NCBI RefSeq assembly: GCF_018811945.1
Contig: NZ_JACRVU010000004.1
Coordinates: 104,467-168,466 of the forward strand
DNA: 64,000 nucleotides
Source: Gluconobacter sp. P1C6_b
GTDB lineage: Bacteria; Pseudomonadota; Alphaproteobacteria; Acetobacterales; Acetobacteraceae
Direction of reading: 5' to 3'
In this document: positions 37,694-46,081 of the stretch, one piece after another
How the letters are laid out: each line of letters opens with the position of its first letter
How positions within the stretch are numbered: the first letter of the stretch is position 1
Program-made: the position numbers and the translations under genes
The notes under the pieces: generated by a model
The model's database searches: none
What the model was told of the DNA's origin: nothing
The model's input: only the letters and a program-made list of their open reading frames with translations

Positions 37694-37712
37694 GTGATGA
37701 CAGGAGAGTGTG

Positions 37713-39293
37713 ATGTCATCGATTCACGAGGTTTCATCCCCGGCCGGCGCATCCGCGCCTTATGACCTGCTGGTTGTGGGTGGCGGGGTCAACGGCTGTG
37801 GAATTGCGAGGGATGCCGCGGGCAGGGGGGCAAGCGTGCTTCTCGTCGAGCAGGATGACCTTGCAAGCCATACGTCGTCCGCGAGCACCAAGCTGATTCA
37901 CGGTGGCCTGCGCTATCTCGAATATTATGAATTCCGGCTGGTCCGCGAGGCTCTGATGGAGCGCGAGCGTCTGCTGAAGATCGCACCGCACATCATCTGG
38001 CCGATGCGCTTCGTACTGCCGCATTCGAAAATGCTGCGCCCCGCCTGGCTGCTGCGGACCGGACTGTTCCTTTACGATCATCTCTGCCCGAACATGACGC
38101 TGCCGCGAACGAAGGCTCTGAACCTGCGGACGGCTCCGGCAGGGAAGCCGCTGCGTTCGGAATATGTGCGCGGTTTCGAATATTCGGATGGCTGGGTGCA
38201 GGACAGCCGGCTCGTGGTTCTCAATGCCATGGACGCCGTGCGCGTTGGTGCGAAGATCGAAACGCGGACCCGTCTCGTCAAAGCCGTGCGTGGAGCACAG
38301 GGCTGGACCGCCACGCTTGAAAATACCCGCACGGGTGAGCATAGCACGGTTCAGGCGAAGGCCGTCGTCAATGCGGCAGGTCCGTGGGTTGCCGAACTGC
38401 TGAAGGATCGCCTGAACGTGCCGAGCCGCAATCGCGTGCGTCTGGTCAAAGGGAGCCACATCGTGGTTCCGCGCGTTTTCGAAGGTTCGCAGGCTTACAT
38501 TTTCCAGAACCCGGACAAGCGGATCGTTTTCGCCATTCCCTACGAGCAGGATTTCACCCTGATCGGCACCACGGATGTTCCATGGGAGCAGGATCCGGGT
38601 CATGTCGAGATCTCGCCCGACGAAATCACCTATCTGTGCGAGAGCGTGAACCGCTACTTCACGAAGACCGTCCGTCCCGAGGACGTTGTCTGGACCTATG
38701 CGGGCGTGCGCCCGCTTTATGACGACAATTCGGGCAACGCTTCGGCTGTCACGCGCGATTACGTCCTGGATGTGGATGCGACTGCCGCGCCGATCCTGTC
38801 GGTTTTCGGTGGCAAGATCACGACCTTCCGCAAGCTGGCCGAGCACGCTGTCGAGAAGCTCGCGCCCCATCTTCCGGTTCTGCGCAAGCCGGGCTGGACG
38901 GACGGCACGCCGCTTCCGGGCGGAGAGTTCGCGCCGAAGGATTTTGACGCCCAGCTCAGCCGTTTCCGGGCCCATGCGCCGCATCTGTCCGAGCGTACCT
39001 CCTGGCGCCTGATGCGCAATTACGGCCTGCGCGCCTATAGCATCGCTACGTCCACGCCCGAGGGGATGGGGCAGATGTTCGGCGACACGCTCAGCGCCCG
39101 TGAAGTGGACTACCTCATCGACAATGAATGGGCCCGTACCGCCGAGGACATCCTGTGGCGTCGCTCGCGGCTTGGCCTGTTTGTCAGCGATGCCGATCGC
39201 GCGGCCCTTCAGACCTATGTCGAAGGCCGTCTGCAGGGGGGTGTCACTCCTCTTTCCAATCCAGGCCAGGTCGCACGTCAGAACGTCGCCTGA
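37713..39293 (+). CDS. glpD: Glycerol-3-phosphate dehydrogenase, quinone-linked
   Basis: A 526-residue FAD flavoprotein on the inner membrane that oxidises glycerol-3-phosphate to DHAP and reduces ubiquinone. The FAD fold LLVVGGGVNGCGIARDAAGRG is at about 19-39, followed by STKLIHGGLRYLEYYEFRLV and the C-terminal VFGGKITTFRKLAEHAV block. The ATG at 37713 has AGGAGAG at the right distance, whereas the GTG just before it does not. It is followed by glpF and glpK on the same strand. Confidence 0.96.
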   Translation: MSSIHEVSSPAGASAPYDLLVVGGGVNGCGIARDAAGRGASVLLVEQDDLASHTSSASTKLIHGGLRYLEYYEFRLVREALMERERLLKIAPHIIWPMRFVLPHSKMLRPAWLLRTGLFLYDHLCPNMTLPRTKALNLRTAPAGKPLRSEYVRGFEYSDGWVQDSRLVVLNAMDAVRVGAKIETRTRLVKAVRGAQGWTATLENTRTGEHSTVQAKAVVNAAGPWVAELLKDRLNVPSRNRVRLVKGSHIVVPRVFEGSQAYIFQNPDKRIVFAIPYEQDFTLIGTTDVPWEQDPGHVEISPDEITYLCESVNRYFTKTVRPEDVVWTYAGVRPLYDDNSGNASAVTRDYVLDVDATAAPILSVFGGKITTFRKLAEHAVEKLAPHLPVLRKPGWTDGTPLPGGEFAPKDFDAQLSRFRAHAPHLSERTSWRLMRNYGLRAYSIATSTPEGMGQMFGDTLSAREVDYLIDNEWARTAEDILWRRSRLGLFVSDADRAALQTYVEGRLQGGVTPLSNPGQVARQNVA

Positions 39294-39329
39294 GTCTTAT
39301 CGCTTCCTTTTTCATGGCGGATGCCAGTC

Positions 39330-40226
39330 ATGTCAGAAAACAGGCGTTACCTTGGTGAACTCCTCTCGGAGTTCTTCGCTGTCGCAATCATCATCCTCTT
39401 CGGAGATGGGGTTGCGGCCATGTACTCGCTCTACGATCCCAGTCCGTACAAATCGGCCTACTGGGGCGTGTGCATCGTCTGGGGTCTGGGCGTGACGGTG
39501 GCGATCTATGCCACCGGCGCGATCAGCGGCACGCATGCAAACCCGGCGGTCACCCTTTCCCTGGCCATGTTCCGTGGCTTCTCGTGGAAGAAAGTGATTC
39601 CTTACATGAGCGCTCAAGTACTCGGCGGCTTTGCCGGTGCGGCGCTAGTGTACTCGCTTTACGTGCCGGTCATCGACCATTTCAACATGGCGCATAACCT
39701 GACGCGTGCCGTCGATGGTGGCTCGGCGGGCGTGTTCTTCACCCATCCCGGTGACTTCGTGACGGTGGCGCATGCGTTCTGGGACGAGCTGGTCCTGACC
39801 GCAGCTCTGGTCTTCGGGATTTTCGCGATCACCTGCCAGTACAACACGCAGGCGCCGCAGGCGAACTCCAGCGCGCTGATCATCGGTCTGCTGGTCGCCA
39901 TCATCGGTGCGTCCTGTGGCTATCTGGATGCCTGGGCCATCAATCCGGCTCGTGATCTCGGCCCGCGCCTGTTCTGCTTCTTCGCAGGATGGGGACAGAG
40001 CGCACTGCCGGCTCCGGGCAATTACTTCTGGGTTCCTGTGGTGGCGCCGCTCGTCGGTGGTCCGATCGGGGCGGCCCTGTACCAGTTCGGCCTGCGTCCC
40101 TTCATGCCGCGTTATCTGGAACAGACCATCACCGTGGCGCCGGACGGGATCAATCCCGCCGAGCCGGTCCTGGTCGTGTCCAACCCGAACGACCCCGCGT
40201 TTCCCGCGGTCAACCGGGTCTCCTGA
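39330..40226 (+). CDS. glpF: Glycerol uptake facilitator (aquaglyceroporin)
   Basis: A 298-residue MIP-family channel with six membrane segments and the two NPA loops, GTHANPAVT (NPA 71-73) and INPARDLGPR (NPA 205-207). The Asp after the second NPAR is the aquaglyceroporin hallmark. The C-terminal tail of about 30 residues after the last membrane segment is longer than in E. coli GlpF. The start is uncertain: ATGs at 39321 and 39330 are both in frame. It lies 36 bases after glpD and 52 before glpK. Confidence 0.94.
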   Translation: MSENRRYLGELLSEFFAVAIIILFGDGVAAMYSLYDPSPYKSAYWGVCIVWGLGVTVAIYATGAISGTHANPAVTLSLAMFRGFSWKKVIPYMSAQVLGGFAGAALVYSLYVPVIDHFNMAHNLTRAVDGGSAGVFFTHPGDFVTVAHAFWDELVLTAALVFGIFAITCQYNTQAPQANSSALIIGLLVAIIGASCGYLDAWAINPARDLGPRLFCFFAGWGQSALPAPGNYFWVPVVAPLVGGPIGAALYQFGLRPFMPRYLEQTITVAPDGINPAEPVLVVSNPNDPAFPAVNRVS

Positions 40227-40278
40227 AATCCGTCTGAAACCCTTCGAACTTCCAAGACCTTTCACCGGAGAACACATC

Positions 40279-41808
40279 ATGAGCAAGAAAGACTGCATCC
40301 TCGCCATTGATCAGGGCACGACCTCGACCCGCAGCATCATCTTCGGAAAGGATGCGCAGGCTCTGGCCATTTCCCGCCGCGAGTTCCCCCAGCATTATCC
40401 CGAACTGGGCTGGGTTGAGCACGATGTCGAAGACATCTGGCGTGATGTGCTCGCCACCGCCCGCGAGACGATCGATGAGGTCGGAGGGCCGGAGCGCATC
40501 GCGGCCCTGGGCATCACCAACCAGCGCGAAACCATCGTGATCTGGGACCGCGAGACGGGCCGTGCCATCCATCGGGCTCTCGTCTGGCAGGACCGCCGGA
40601 CGGCGCATGAATGCAACCTTCTGCGCCAGCAGGGCAAGGAAGCCATGGTCCGTGAAAAGACGGGCCTGCTGCTGGACCCCTATTTCTCGGCGAGCAAGAT
40701 CGCCTGGCTGCTTGATCATGTCCCCGATGCCCGTCGCCGTGCGGAAGCGGGTGAACTGGCGGCTGGCACGATCGACAGCTTTCTGCTGTGGCGTCTGACC
40801 GGGGGCAAGCGTCATGCGACGGATATCACCAATGCCTGCCGCACGTCGCTGTTCAACATCCACACGCAGGAATGGGACGAGGAGCTTTTGAAGCTCTTTA
40901 ATGTGCCGCGCGCCCTTCTGCCGGAAGTCTGCGACAACAGCAGCGATTTCGGCGAGACGGAAGCCAAGCTGTTCGGCGAGAAGATCGCCATCGGCGGCAT
41001 GGCGGGCGATCAGCACGCCGCTGTCATCGGACAGGCCTGCTTCCACGAGGGAATGGCCAAGGCGACTTACGGCACAGGCTGCTTCATGCTGCTCAACACC
41101 GGCGAGAAGCCGATCATGTCCAACAACCGGCTTCTGACCACGATCGCCTATCGCATTGGTGGCAAGACCTTCTACGCGCTGGAAGGTTCCATCTTCGTGG
41201 CGGGTGCTGGAATCAAGTGGCTGCGTGACGGTCTGCATCTGATTACCCATGCTTCGCAGACTGACGACATGGCGACCCGTATCCCCGACAGCCATGGTGT
41301 CTATATGGTTCCGGCCTTTGTGGGCCTTGGGGCGCCGCACTGGGATCCGGATGCACGCGGTCTGATCTGCGGTCTGACCCTTGGTTCCACGCAGGCGCAT
41401 ATCGCGCGTGCCATGCTGGAATCCGTGGCTTACCAGACCTATGACCTGATCCGCGCCATGCGGGAGGATGGGGCCATGCGCACCAGCATCCTGCGCATCG
41501 ACGGGGGCATGGCCGTCAATGACTGGTTCGCCCAGTTCCTGTCTTCCATGCTCAAGGCTGAGGTCGAGCGTCCGGTCAACATCGAGACCACCGCATTGGG
41601 AGCAGCCTTCCTCGCGGGCTTGCAGGTCGGACTGTGGAAGAGCCTGGACGAAGTCGCGGCGACCTGGAAGCAGGAGCGCGTCTTTGCTCCGAAGATGGAC
41701 CCGGCACAGCGCCGGATCATGATCGATGGCTGGCACGATGCAGTGCGTCGCACGCTGACGCCACCCGTTCAGCCTGCCGCAGAGGTCACGTCGATCCGTG
41801 CGGCTTGA
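40279..41808 (+). CDS. glpK: Glycerol kinase
   Basis: A 509-residue FGGY-family kinase that phosphorylates glycerol to glycerol-3-phosphate. The N-terminal ATP-binding block is AIDQGTTSTRSIIF, followed by WDRETGRAIHRALVWQDRRT, GTIDSFLLWRLTGG, GMAGDQHAAVIGQ, and a C-terminal DGGMAVNDWFAQFLS block. The ATG at 40279 has CGGAGAA upstream; the longer open frame runs back into glpF. It is the last gene of the glp series, with a strong terminator. Confidence 0.97.
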   Translation: MSKKDCILAIDQGTTSTRSIIFGKDAQALAISRREFPQHYPELGWVEHDVEDIWRDVLATARETIDEVGGPERIAALGITNQRETIVIWDRETGRAIHRALVWQDRRTAHECNLLRQQGKEAMVREKTGLLLDPYFSASKIAWLLDHVPDARRRAEAGELAAGTIDSFLLWRLTGGKRHATDITNACRTSLFNIHTQEWDEELLKLFNVPRALLPEVCDNSSDFGETEAKLFGEKIAIGGMAGDQHAAVIGQACFHEGMAKATYGTGCFMLLNTGEKPIMSNNRLLTTIAYRIGGKTFYALEGSIFVAGAGIKWLRDGLHLITHASQTDDMATRIPDSHGVYMVPAFVGLGAPHWDPDARGLICGLTLGSTQAHIARAMLESVAYQTYDLIRAMREDGAMRTSILRIDGGMAVNDWFAQFLSSMLKAEVERPVNIETTALGAAFLAGLQVGLWKSLDEVAATWKQERVFAPKMDPAQRRIMIDGWHDAVRRTLTPPVQPAAEVTSIRAA

Positions 41809-41829
41809 GCGTTAAACTTAATTTGACTG

Positions 41830-41860
41830 ACCGGCGTTCTGAAAGGAGCGCCGGTTTTTT
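41830..41860 (+). terminator. Rho-independent terminator after glpK
   Basis: The stem CCGGCGTTC...GAGCGCCGG (one G-T type mismatch) is followed by T6. It ends the glpD-glpF-glpK transcript. Confidence 0.88.
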
Positions 41861-42055
41861 GTTGATAGTCACGATATAAAAACAGAATTACAAAATAAAA
41901 CGGAAATAAATATATCTGAAATACACGATATAGATGAAGTTTTCGTGTAAAAAAAAATCCGATTTTCCTTTGAGGCGTCAAGCTTCGACTTAAACAAAGA
42001 CGTGCCCCGGCATTGAAGCGCCCGGAACAGACGTCTCTGAAAAGGAAAGCACGGC

Positions 42056-43102
42056 ATGAAACCAACGGAAAAACGCACCTTCGGGCGGAGCGGAGTTGAT
42101 GTTACGGCCTTTGCGTTCGGGACTGCCCCATTAGGCAATTTTCTTCATGAAGTTGGGGAAGACGCGGCCCAGACCATGATCGACCATGCCTGGGACAGCG
42201 GGATCAGGCTGTTTGATACGGCGCCTATGTACGGCCACGGACTGGCGGAGCTTCGGCTGGGACATGCCCTGCGCTGGAAGAACCGGGATGACTATGTTCT
42301 GACGTCGAAGGTTGGCCGTGTTCTTCAGCCGGCGCCCCGTTCCAGCATTGATTTTGCGCCCTGGAGCAATGCCGCCGCCAATACCATGGCGTTCGATTAT
42401 AGCTATGACGGCACGATGCGCGCTTTCGAGGATTCCCTTCAGCGGCTGGCACTGGAACGCATCGACTTTGTATTCATTCACGATATTGACCGCTTCACTC
42501 ATGGTGATGCACAGCCCGAGCATTTCAAAGCGGCCATGAATGGAAGCTGGCGTGCGCTGGAAAAACTGCGCTCTGAAGGCGTGGTGAAGGGGATCGGGGT
42601 CGGGGTCAATGAATGGCAGGTCTGCTACGAAGCTCTGCAACAGCGTGACTTCGACTGCTTTCTGCTGGCAGGGCGCTATACATTGCTGGAGCAGGACGCG
42701 CTTGAGAGTTTTCTTCCACTTTGCGAAGAGCGCGGAGTCACCCTTCTGGTGGGTGGGGGCTTCAATTCCGGTATCCTCGCGACAGGAGCCGTCTCTGGCG
42801 CAAAATACAATTACACGCCCGCACCGGCCGACATCCTCGAACGTGTCTCACGGATTGAAGCCGTCTGCCGGGAATACGACGTGCCATTGCCCGCGGCAGC
42901 ATTGCAGTTTGTTGTGGCCCATCCGGCTATCAGGGCCTTTTGTGCCGGAACCCGGACGGTTGAACAGCTTGAGCAGAATTTGGACTGGTTCAGTTTCCCG
43001 ATTCCGTCCGGTTTCTGGAGTGCCTTGAAACAGCGCAGTCTTCTGGCGGAAAATGCTCCCGTTCCCTCCGATCTGAAGGCACGGGAGCTGGAAACAAACT
43101 GA
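42056..43102 (+). CDS. Aldo-keto reductase, aldose-1-dehydrogenase-like
   Basis: A 348-residue cytoplasmic AKR with the catalytic tetrad Asp54 (LFDTAP), Tyr59 (MYGHG), Lys85 (TSKVGR) and His142 (FIHDID). The subgroup resembles L-fucose/D-threo-aldose 1-dehydrogenase and pyridoxal 4-dehydrogenase. AAGGAAAG precedes the start. It has an unusually AT-rich upstream region. The substrate is not determinable from the sequence. Confidence 0.85.
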   Translation: MKPTEKRTFGRSGVDVTAFAFGTAPLGNFLHEVGEDAAQTMIDHAWDSGIRLFDTAPMYGHGLAELRLGHALRWKNRDDYVLTSKVGRVLQPAPRSSIDFAPWSNAAANTMAFDYSYDGTMRAFEDSLQRLALERIDFVFIHDIDRFTHGDAQPEHFKAAMNGSWRALEKLRSEGVVKGIGVGVNEWQVCYEALQQRDFDCFLLAGRYTLLEQDALESFLPLCEERGVTLLVGGGFNSGILATGAVSGAKYNYTPAPADILERVSRIEAVCREYDVPLPAAALQFVVAHPAIRAFCAGTRTVEQLEQNLDWFSFPIPSGFWSALKQRSLLAENAPVPSDLKARELETN

Positions 43103-43157
43103 AAAGTCGCCCCGGCCTGCTACCTCGCACGCTCAGTGCGGGGCAGGGACCATATCC

Positions 43158-44195
43158 TCAGGCGGTGAAGAACTGGCTGAAACCCATTCCGCGCAGGGCC
43201 CGGCGATAGGCGATCGAGCTGCGATCCGCCATGACATGCGCTTCCAGCGTAGGATCGAGCGGCAGGTTTTCGGGCTTTTGCGCCTCTACCAGGGCGCGGT
43301 CTTCCTCAAAGACCTTCCGGTTGAAATCATAGACTGCCTGAAGCGGGATATGCTTGTCGAAATTCCGGCAGATAGGCGAGAACATGCGCGTCATCCGGGC
43401 GGAAACAGGCGAGGCGGCATTCATGATGACCAGCCGTCCGTCATCCGGGAAATGGATTTCCAGCGTGGCCACGAAAGGCACGTGGACGCGGAAATGCCGC
43501 AGCCATTCAAATCCCGGCTTCTCCCAGTCCTCATGCCCGACCGGGAAATTGCTGACCGTGCTGCGATATTCCGCCTCGAACCCGTCTTTCGTCATTCTGG
43601 GCATGTAGGAGGGAACGATAGGGTTGTCGGGATCAGCGAAGGTCTCGGTATGGACGAAAGCGAAATGCGCCACGTCGATGAAGCCTTCGAACTGCCGTCC
43701 TGCAAAGCCCGCGATGTCGATCCAGGGGCAGTTGATCTGCTGATAATCCGTCTCGTCCCAGTGGGGCATTGGCGGGATCGTCACGGTCCCGTCGGAATTC
43801 AGGCACGTCCAGATCAGACCGTATCGCTCGATGGCCGGATAGGTGCGCAGGTTCAGCTTTGAGGGAATGGCGCTGTCAGGATGCGCCGGCACACGCACAC
43901 ACTTTCCGCCATTGCCGAAGCGGAAGCCGTGATAGGCGCAGGCAATCGTCTCCCCATTGCCCGTGCCCATGCTGAGCGGGACGCCACGATGCGGGCACAG
44001 GTCATCGGCAATCACGATCGTCCCACCCGCGCGATAAAGCACGAGAGGGACGTCGAGAAGCGTCACGCCCAGCGGCTTTTCTTCCAGTTCGCGCACCAGC
44101 GCCACCGGATGCCAGCAGCGGGAGAGAAGATCCCAGTCCGCCGCTTCGAACGTGCAGTTGCGGGGCAGGGGCGCGGCGGCGGTCTGTGCGATCAT
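43158..44195 (-). CDS. Rieske [2Fe-2S] non-heme iron oxygenase, terminal component
   Basis: A 345-residue oxygenase alpha-subunit-like protein. The Rieske cluster ligands are Cys67, His69, Cys86 and His89 (LCPHRG...CAYHGF). The mononuclear iron site is Asp174-x2-His177-x4-His182 (EGFIDVAHFAFVH). The start is placed at the ATG at 44195 because a CAGGAG ribosome site lies 6 bases upstream; the frame begins 30 bases earlier. It resembles vanillate/phthalate-type monooxygenases. No ferredoxin reductase or beta-subunit gene is nearby, so the electron partner must be elsewhere. Confidence 0.82.
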   Translation of the reverse strand: MIAQTAAAPLPRNCTFEAADWDLLSRCWHPVALVRELEEKPLGVTLLDVPLVLYRAGGTIVIADDLCPHRGVPLSMGTGNGETIACAYHGFRFGNGGKCVRVPAHPDSAIPSKLNLRTYPAIERYGLIWTCLNSDGTVTIPPMPHWDETDYQQINCPWIDIAGFAGRQFEGFIDVAHFAFVHTETFADPDNPIVPSYMPRMTKDGFEAEYRSTVSNFPVGHEDWEKPGFEWLRHFRVHVPFVATLEIHFPDDGRLVIMNAASPVSARMTRMFSPICRNFDKHIPLQAVYDFNRKVFEEDRALVEAQKPENLPLDPTLEAHVMADRSSIAYRRALRGMGFSQFFTA

Positions 44196-44433
44196 GGGAA
44201 GCTCCTGAACATGAGAAGACATCATTCATGATCTGACCGTTCGCGGATATATCAAATTATATCATAAGCTGTTCTCGAAAAGAGATCGCCTAAGTGAAAT
44301 CAGGCGCTTTTTATGGAGTTCCGGCTTTGATCTTGCGGGAGGTGGCAGTATCCTTTCCCCCAGTCCGGAAAATGAGCGAACGCGACTGGCGTGTTTGTCC
44401 CATCCTCTGCCGGCAAACAGGAAGTATGTCCGC

Positions 44434-44688
44434 ATGACCGTCTCGCAGCAGTCCAGCCCTTTTTTCCAGCAGCTGCGTCAGATCAACGGCGATCGTGGAT
44501 TTCTTGCAAATCTGGGCGGTTTCTTCTGCGTCAGCTGCATGATGGGACTGGGCAACCTGTTCAGCCAGTCCCTGTTTCATGAAAACATGGCATGGCTTCT
44601 TGGGCCACTCATGGTCATGATCGCGCTCTATTTCTTCCTGCCGTATTTCATCCTGCTGCTGACGAACAGGCGCTCCAGCGAAGGCTGA
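44434..44688 (+). CDS. Small membrane protein of unknown function
   Basis: An 84-residue protein with two hydrophobic stretches (FLANLGGFFCVSCMMGLGNL and MAWLLGPLMVMIALYFFLP region). The start is taken at the ATG at 44434, with AGGAAG upstream; an earlier in-frame ATG would add 13 residues. It is followed by a strong bidirectional terminator shared with the sld operon. No family is recognised. Confidence 0.55.
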   Translation: MTVSQQSSPFFQQLRQINGDRGFLANLGGFFCVSCMMGLGNLFSQSLFHENMAWLLGPLMVMIALYFFLPYFILLLTNRRSSEG

Positions 44689-44704
44689 CTCCGGACAGTT
44701 CCGT

Positions 44705-44743
44705 AAAAAAGGGGAGATGGACCCGGTCCATCTCCCCCTTTTT
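44705..44743. terminator. Bidirectional Rho-independent terminator
   Basis: A near-perfect long stem, AAAAAGGGGAGATGGACC facing GGTCCATCTCCCC with flanking A and T runs, lies between the small membrane protein gene and the convergent end of sldC. It can stop transcription from both sides. Confidence 0.92.
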
Positions 44744-44764
44744 GCTGCGCGGAACGGGCAGGCG

Positions 44765-46081
44765 TCAGTGCTGCGTATGCTCCTTGCGGACCTGAGCAAC
44801 CTGATCTGTTGTTACCTGATAGGCGCCGCTGCCGAAGGTCTTGCTGACATAGTTCACGAGGCTTGCGACCTCCTCGTCATCCAGTCGCTGCACATCCGAC
44901 GTGCTGCCGAAGGCCGGCATGCTGGCATGGCCATCCGCCGTCTTGCGGTTCACGCCGGTCAGGATCGTCATGATCAGATTGTCCGGGCGACCGGCGCCAA
45001 CGACGGAGTTTTTGTACAGGGACGGCGCATACTGATCGGCCGTGCCCGCACCATTCTGCCCGTGACAGGCAGCGCAGTTGGCGTCGAACAGGTTTTCCGG
45101 GCTCTTGTGGGACAGGTTGTCGATCCGGGTCAGCTCGCCTGAGCGCAGATCAGGAATATCGTTCGCTTTGCCGAAAGCATCACGCGGCTGATGATCGGCT
45201 GTGTCGTCGATCGGCTTGACCTGAAGCACGAAGGCCGCAAGCGCATGCAGATCCGCATCCGTCAGATGGCTCGTGCTGTGTTCGACAGCCTCGCCCATCG
45301 GGCCGGCCGCCTGGCTCTTGCTCTTGACCCGGCCGGTGCGCAGATACTGGACGACGTCGTCTTCGTTCCAGTCTCCGATGCCGCCGGTCCTGCTCGGAGT
45401 GATGTTCGGCGCATACCAGCCGGAAAGCGGGCTTCCCGCCAGAAACTCGTCGGATTTCTCCATGAGCATCACGTTGCGGGGTGTGTGGCATGTCCCGCAA
45501 TGTTCGAGAGCCGTGGCCAGATACTTGCCGCGCCGCAGCTTGTCATAGGTGGCGGAATCCCCGGTCTCCTGCTTCTCGCTGCCTGCCAGCATGTTCCAGC
45601 CCGACAGGGTCAGGCGGATGTTGCTGGGAAAGCTCAATTGCGTGGCGGGGGGTGTTTCCGCAACAGGTTTGATCCCGTTCATGAACCAGACATACAGCGC
45701 GTTAATGTCCTGATCCGTCATGCCGGCATAGGAGACATACGGCATCACGGGATACAGGTTCTCGCCATCGCGACGCTTGCCGCGACGCAGGGCCTGCTCG
45801 AAATCATGCTCCGAGTATTTCCCGATGCCATGATCGGCGTCAGGCGTGATGTTCGTGGAAATGATGTCGCCCATGGGCGTTGCGATCTTCAGACCGCCTG
45901 CGAACGGCGTGCCGCCCGGCTTGGTGTGACAGGCGATGCAGTCTGCTGCCGTGGCGAGATAGGCGCCACGGTTCATGACATCCTGATCCACATCCGCCGC
46001 CCGCGCAGCATGACCGGACAGTCCGCTCAGAACCGTTCCGCCAACGAGGAAAGACCAGAAAACGGGTTTGAAATCAGGCAT
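44765..46081 (-). CDS. sldC: Cytochrome c subunit of the membrane-bound dehydrogenase
   Basis: A 438-residue periplasmic triheme cytochrome c that carries electrons from the flavoprotein subunit to ubiquinone. Signal peptide near ARA-ADV (28). The heme motifs are CIACH (48-52), CGTCH (195-199) and CAACH (336-340), with axial Met candidates in MPAF and PVMPYVSYAG. It overlaps sldL by 8 bases. It ends in a polar tail without the C-terminal membrane helix seen in some related cytochrome subunits. A diheme or alternative dehydrogenase partner cannot be excluded, but the gene order is that of sldSLC. Confidence 0.88.
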   Translation of the reverse strand: MPDFKPVFWSFLVGGTVLSGLSGHAARAADVDQDVMNRGAYLATAADCIACHTKPGGTPFAGGLKIATPMGDIISTNITPDADHGIGKYSEHDFEQALRRGKRRDGENLYPVMPYVSYAGMTDQDINALYVWFMNGIKPVAETPPATQLSFPSNIRLTLSGWNMLAGSEKQETGDSATYDKLRRGKYLATALEHCGTCHTPRNVMLMEKSDEFLAGSPLSGWYAPNITPSRTGGIGDWNEDDVVQYLRTGRVKSKSQAAGPMGEAVEHSTSHLTDADLHALAAFVLQVKPIDDTADHQPRDAFGKANDIPDLRSGELTRIDNLSHKSPENLFDANCAACHGQNGAGTADQYAPSLYKNSVVGAGRPDNLIMTILTGVNRKTADGHASMPAFGSTSDVQRLDDEEVASLVNYVSKTFGSGAYQVTTDQVAQVRKEHTQH

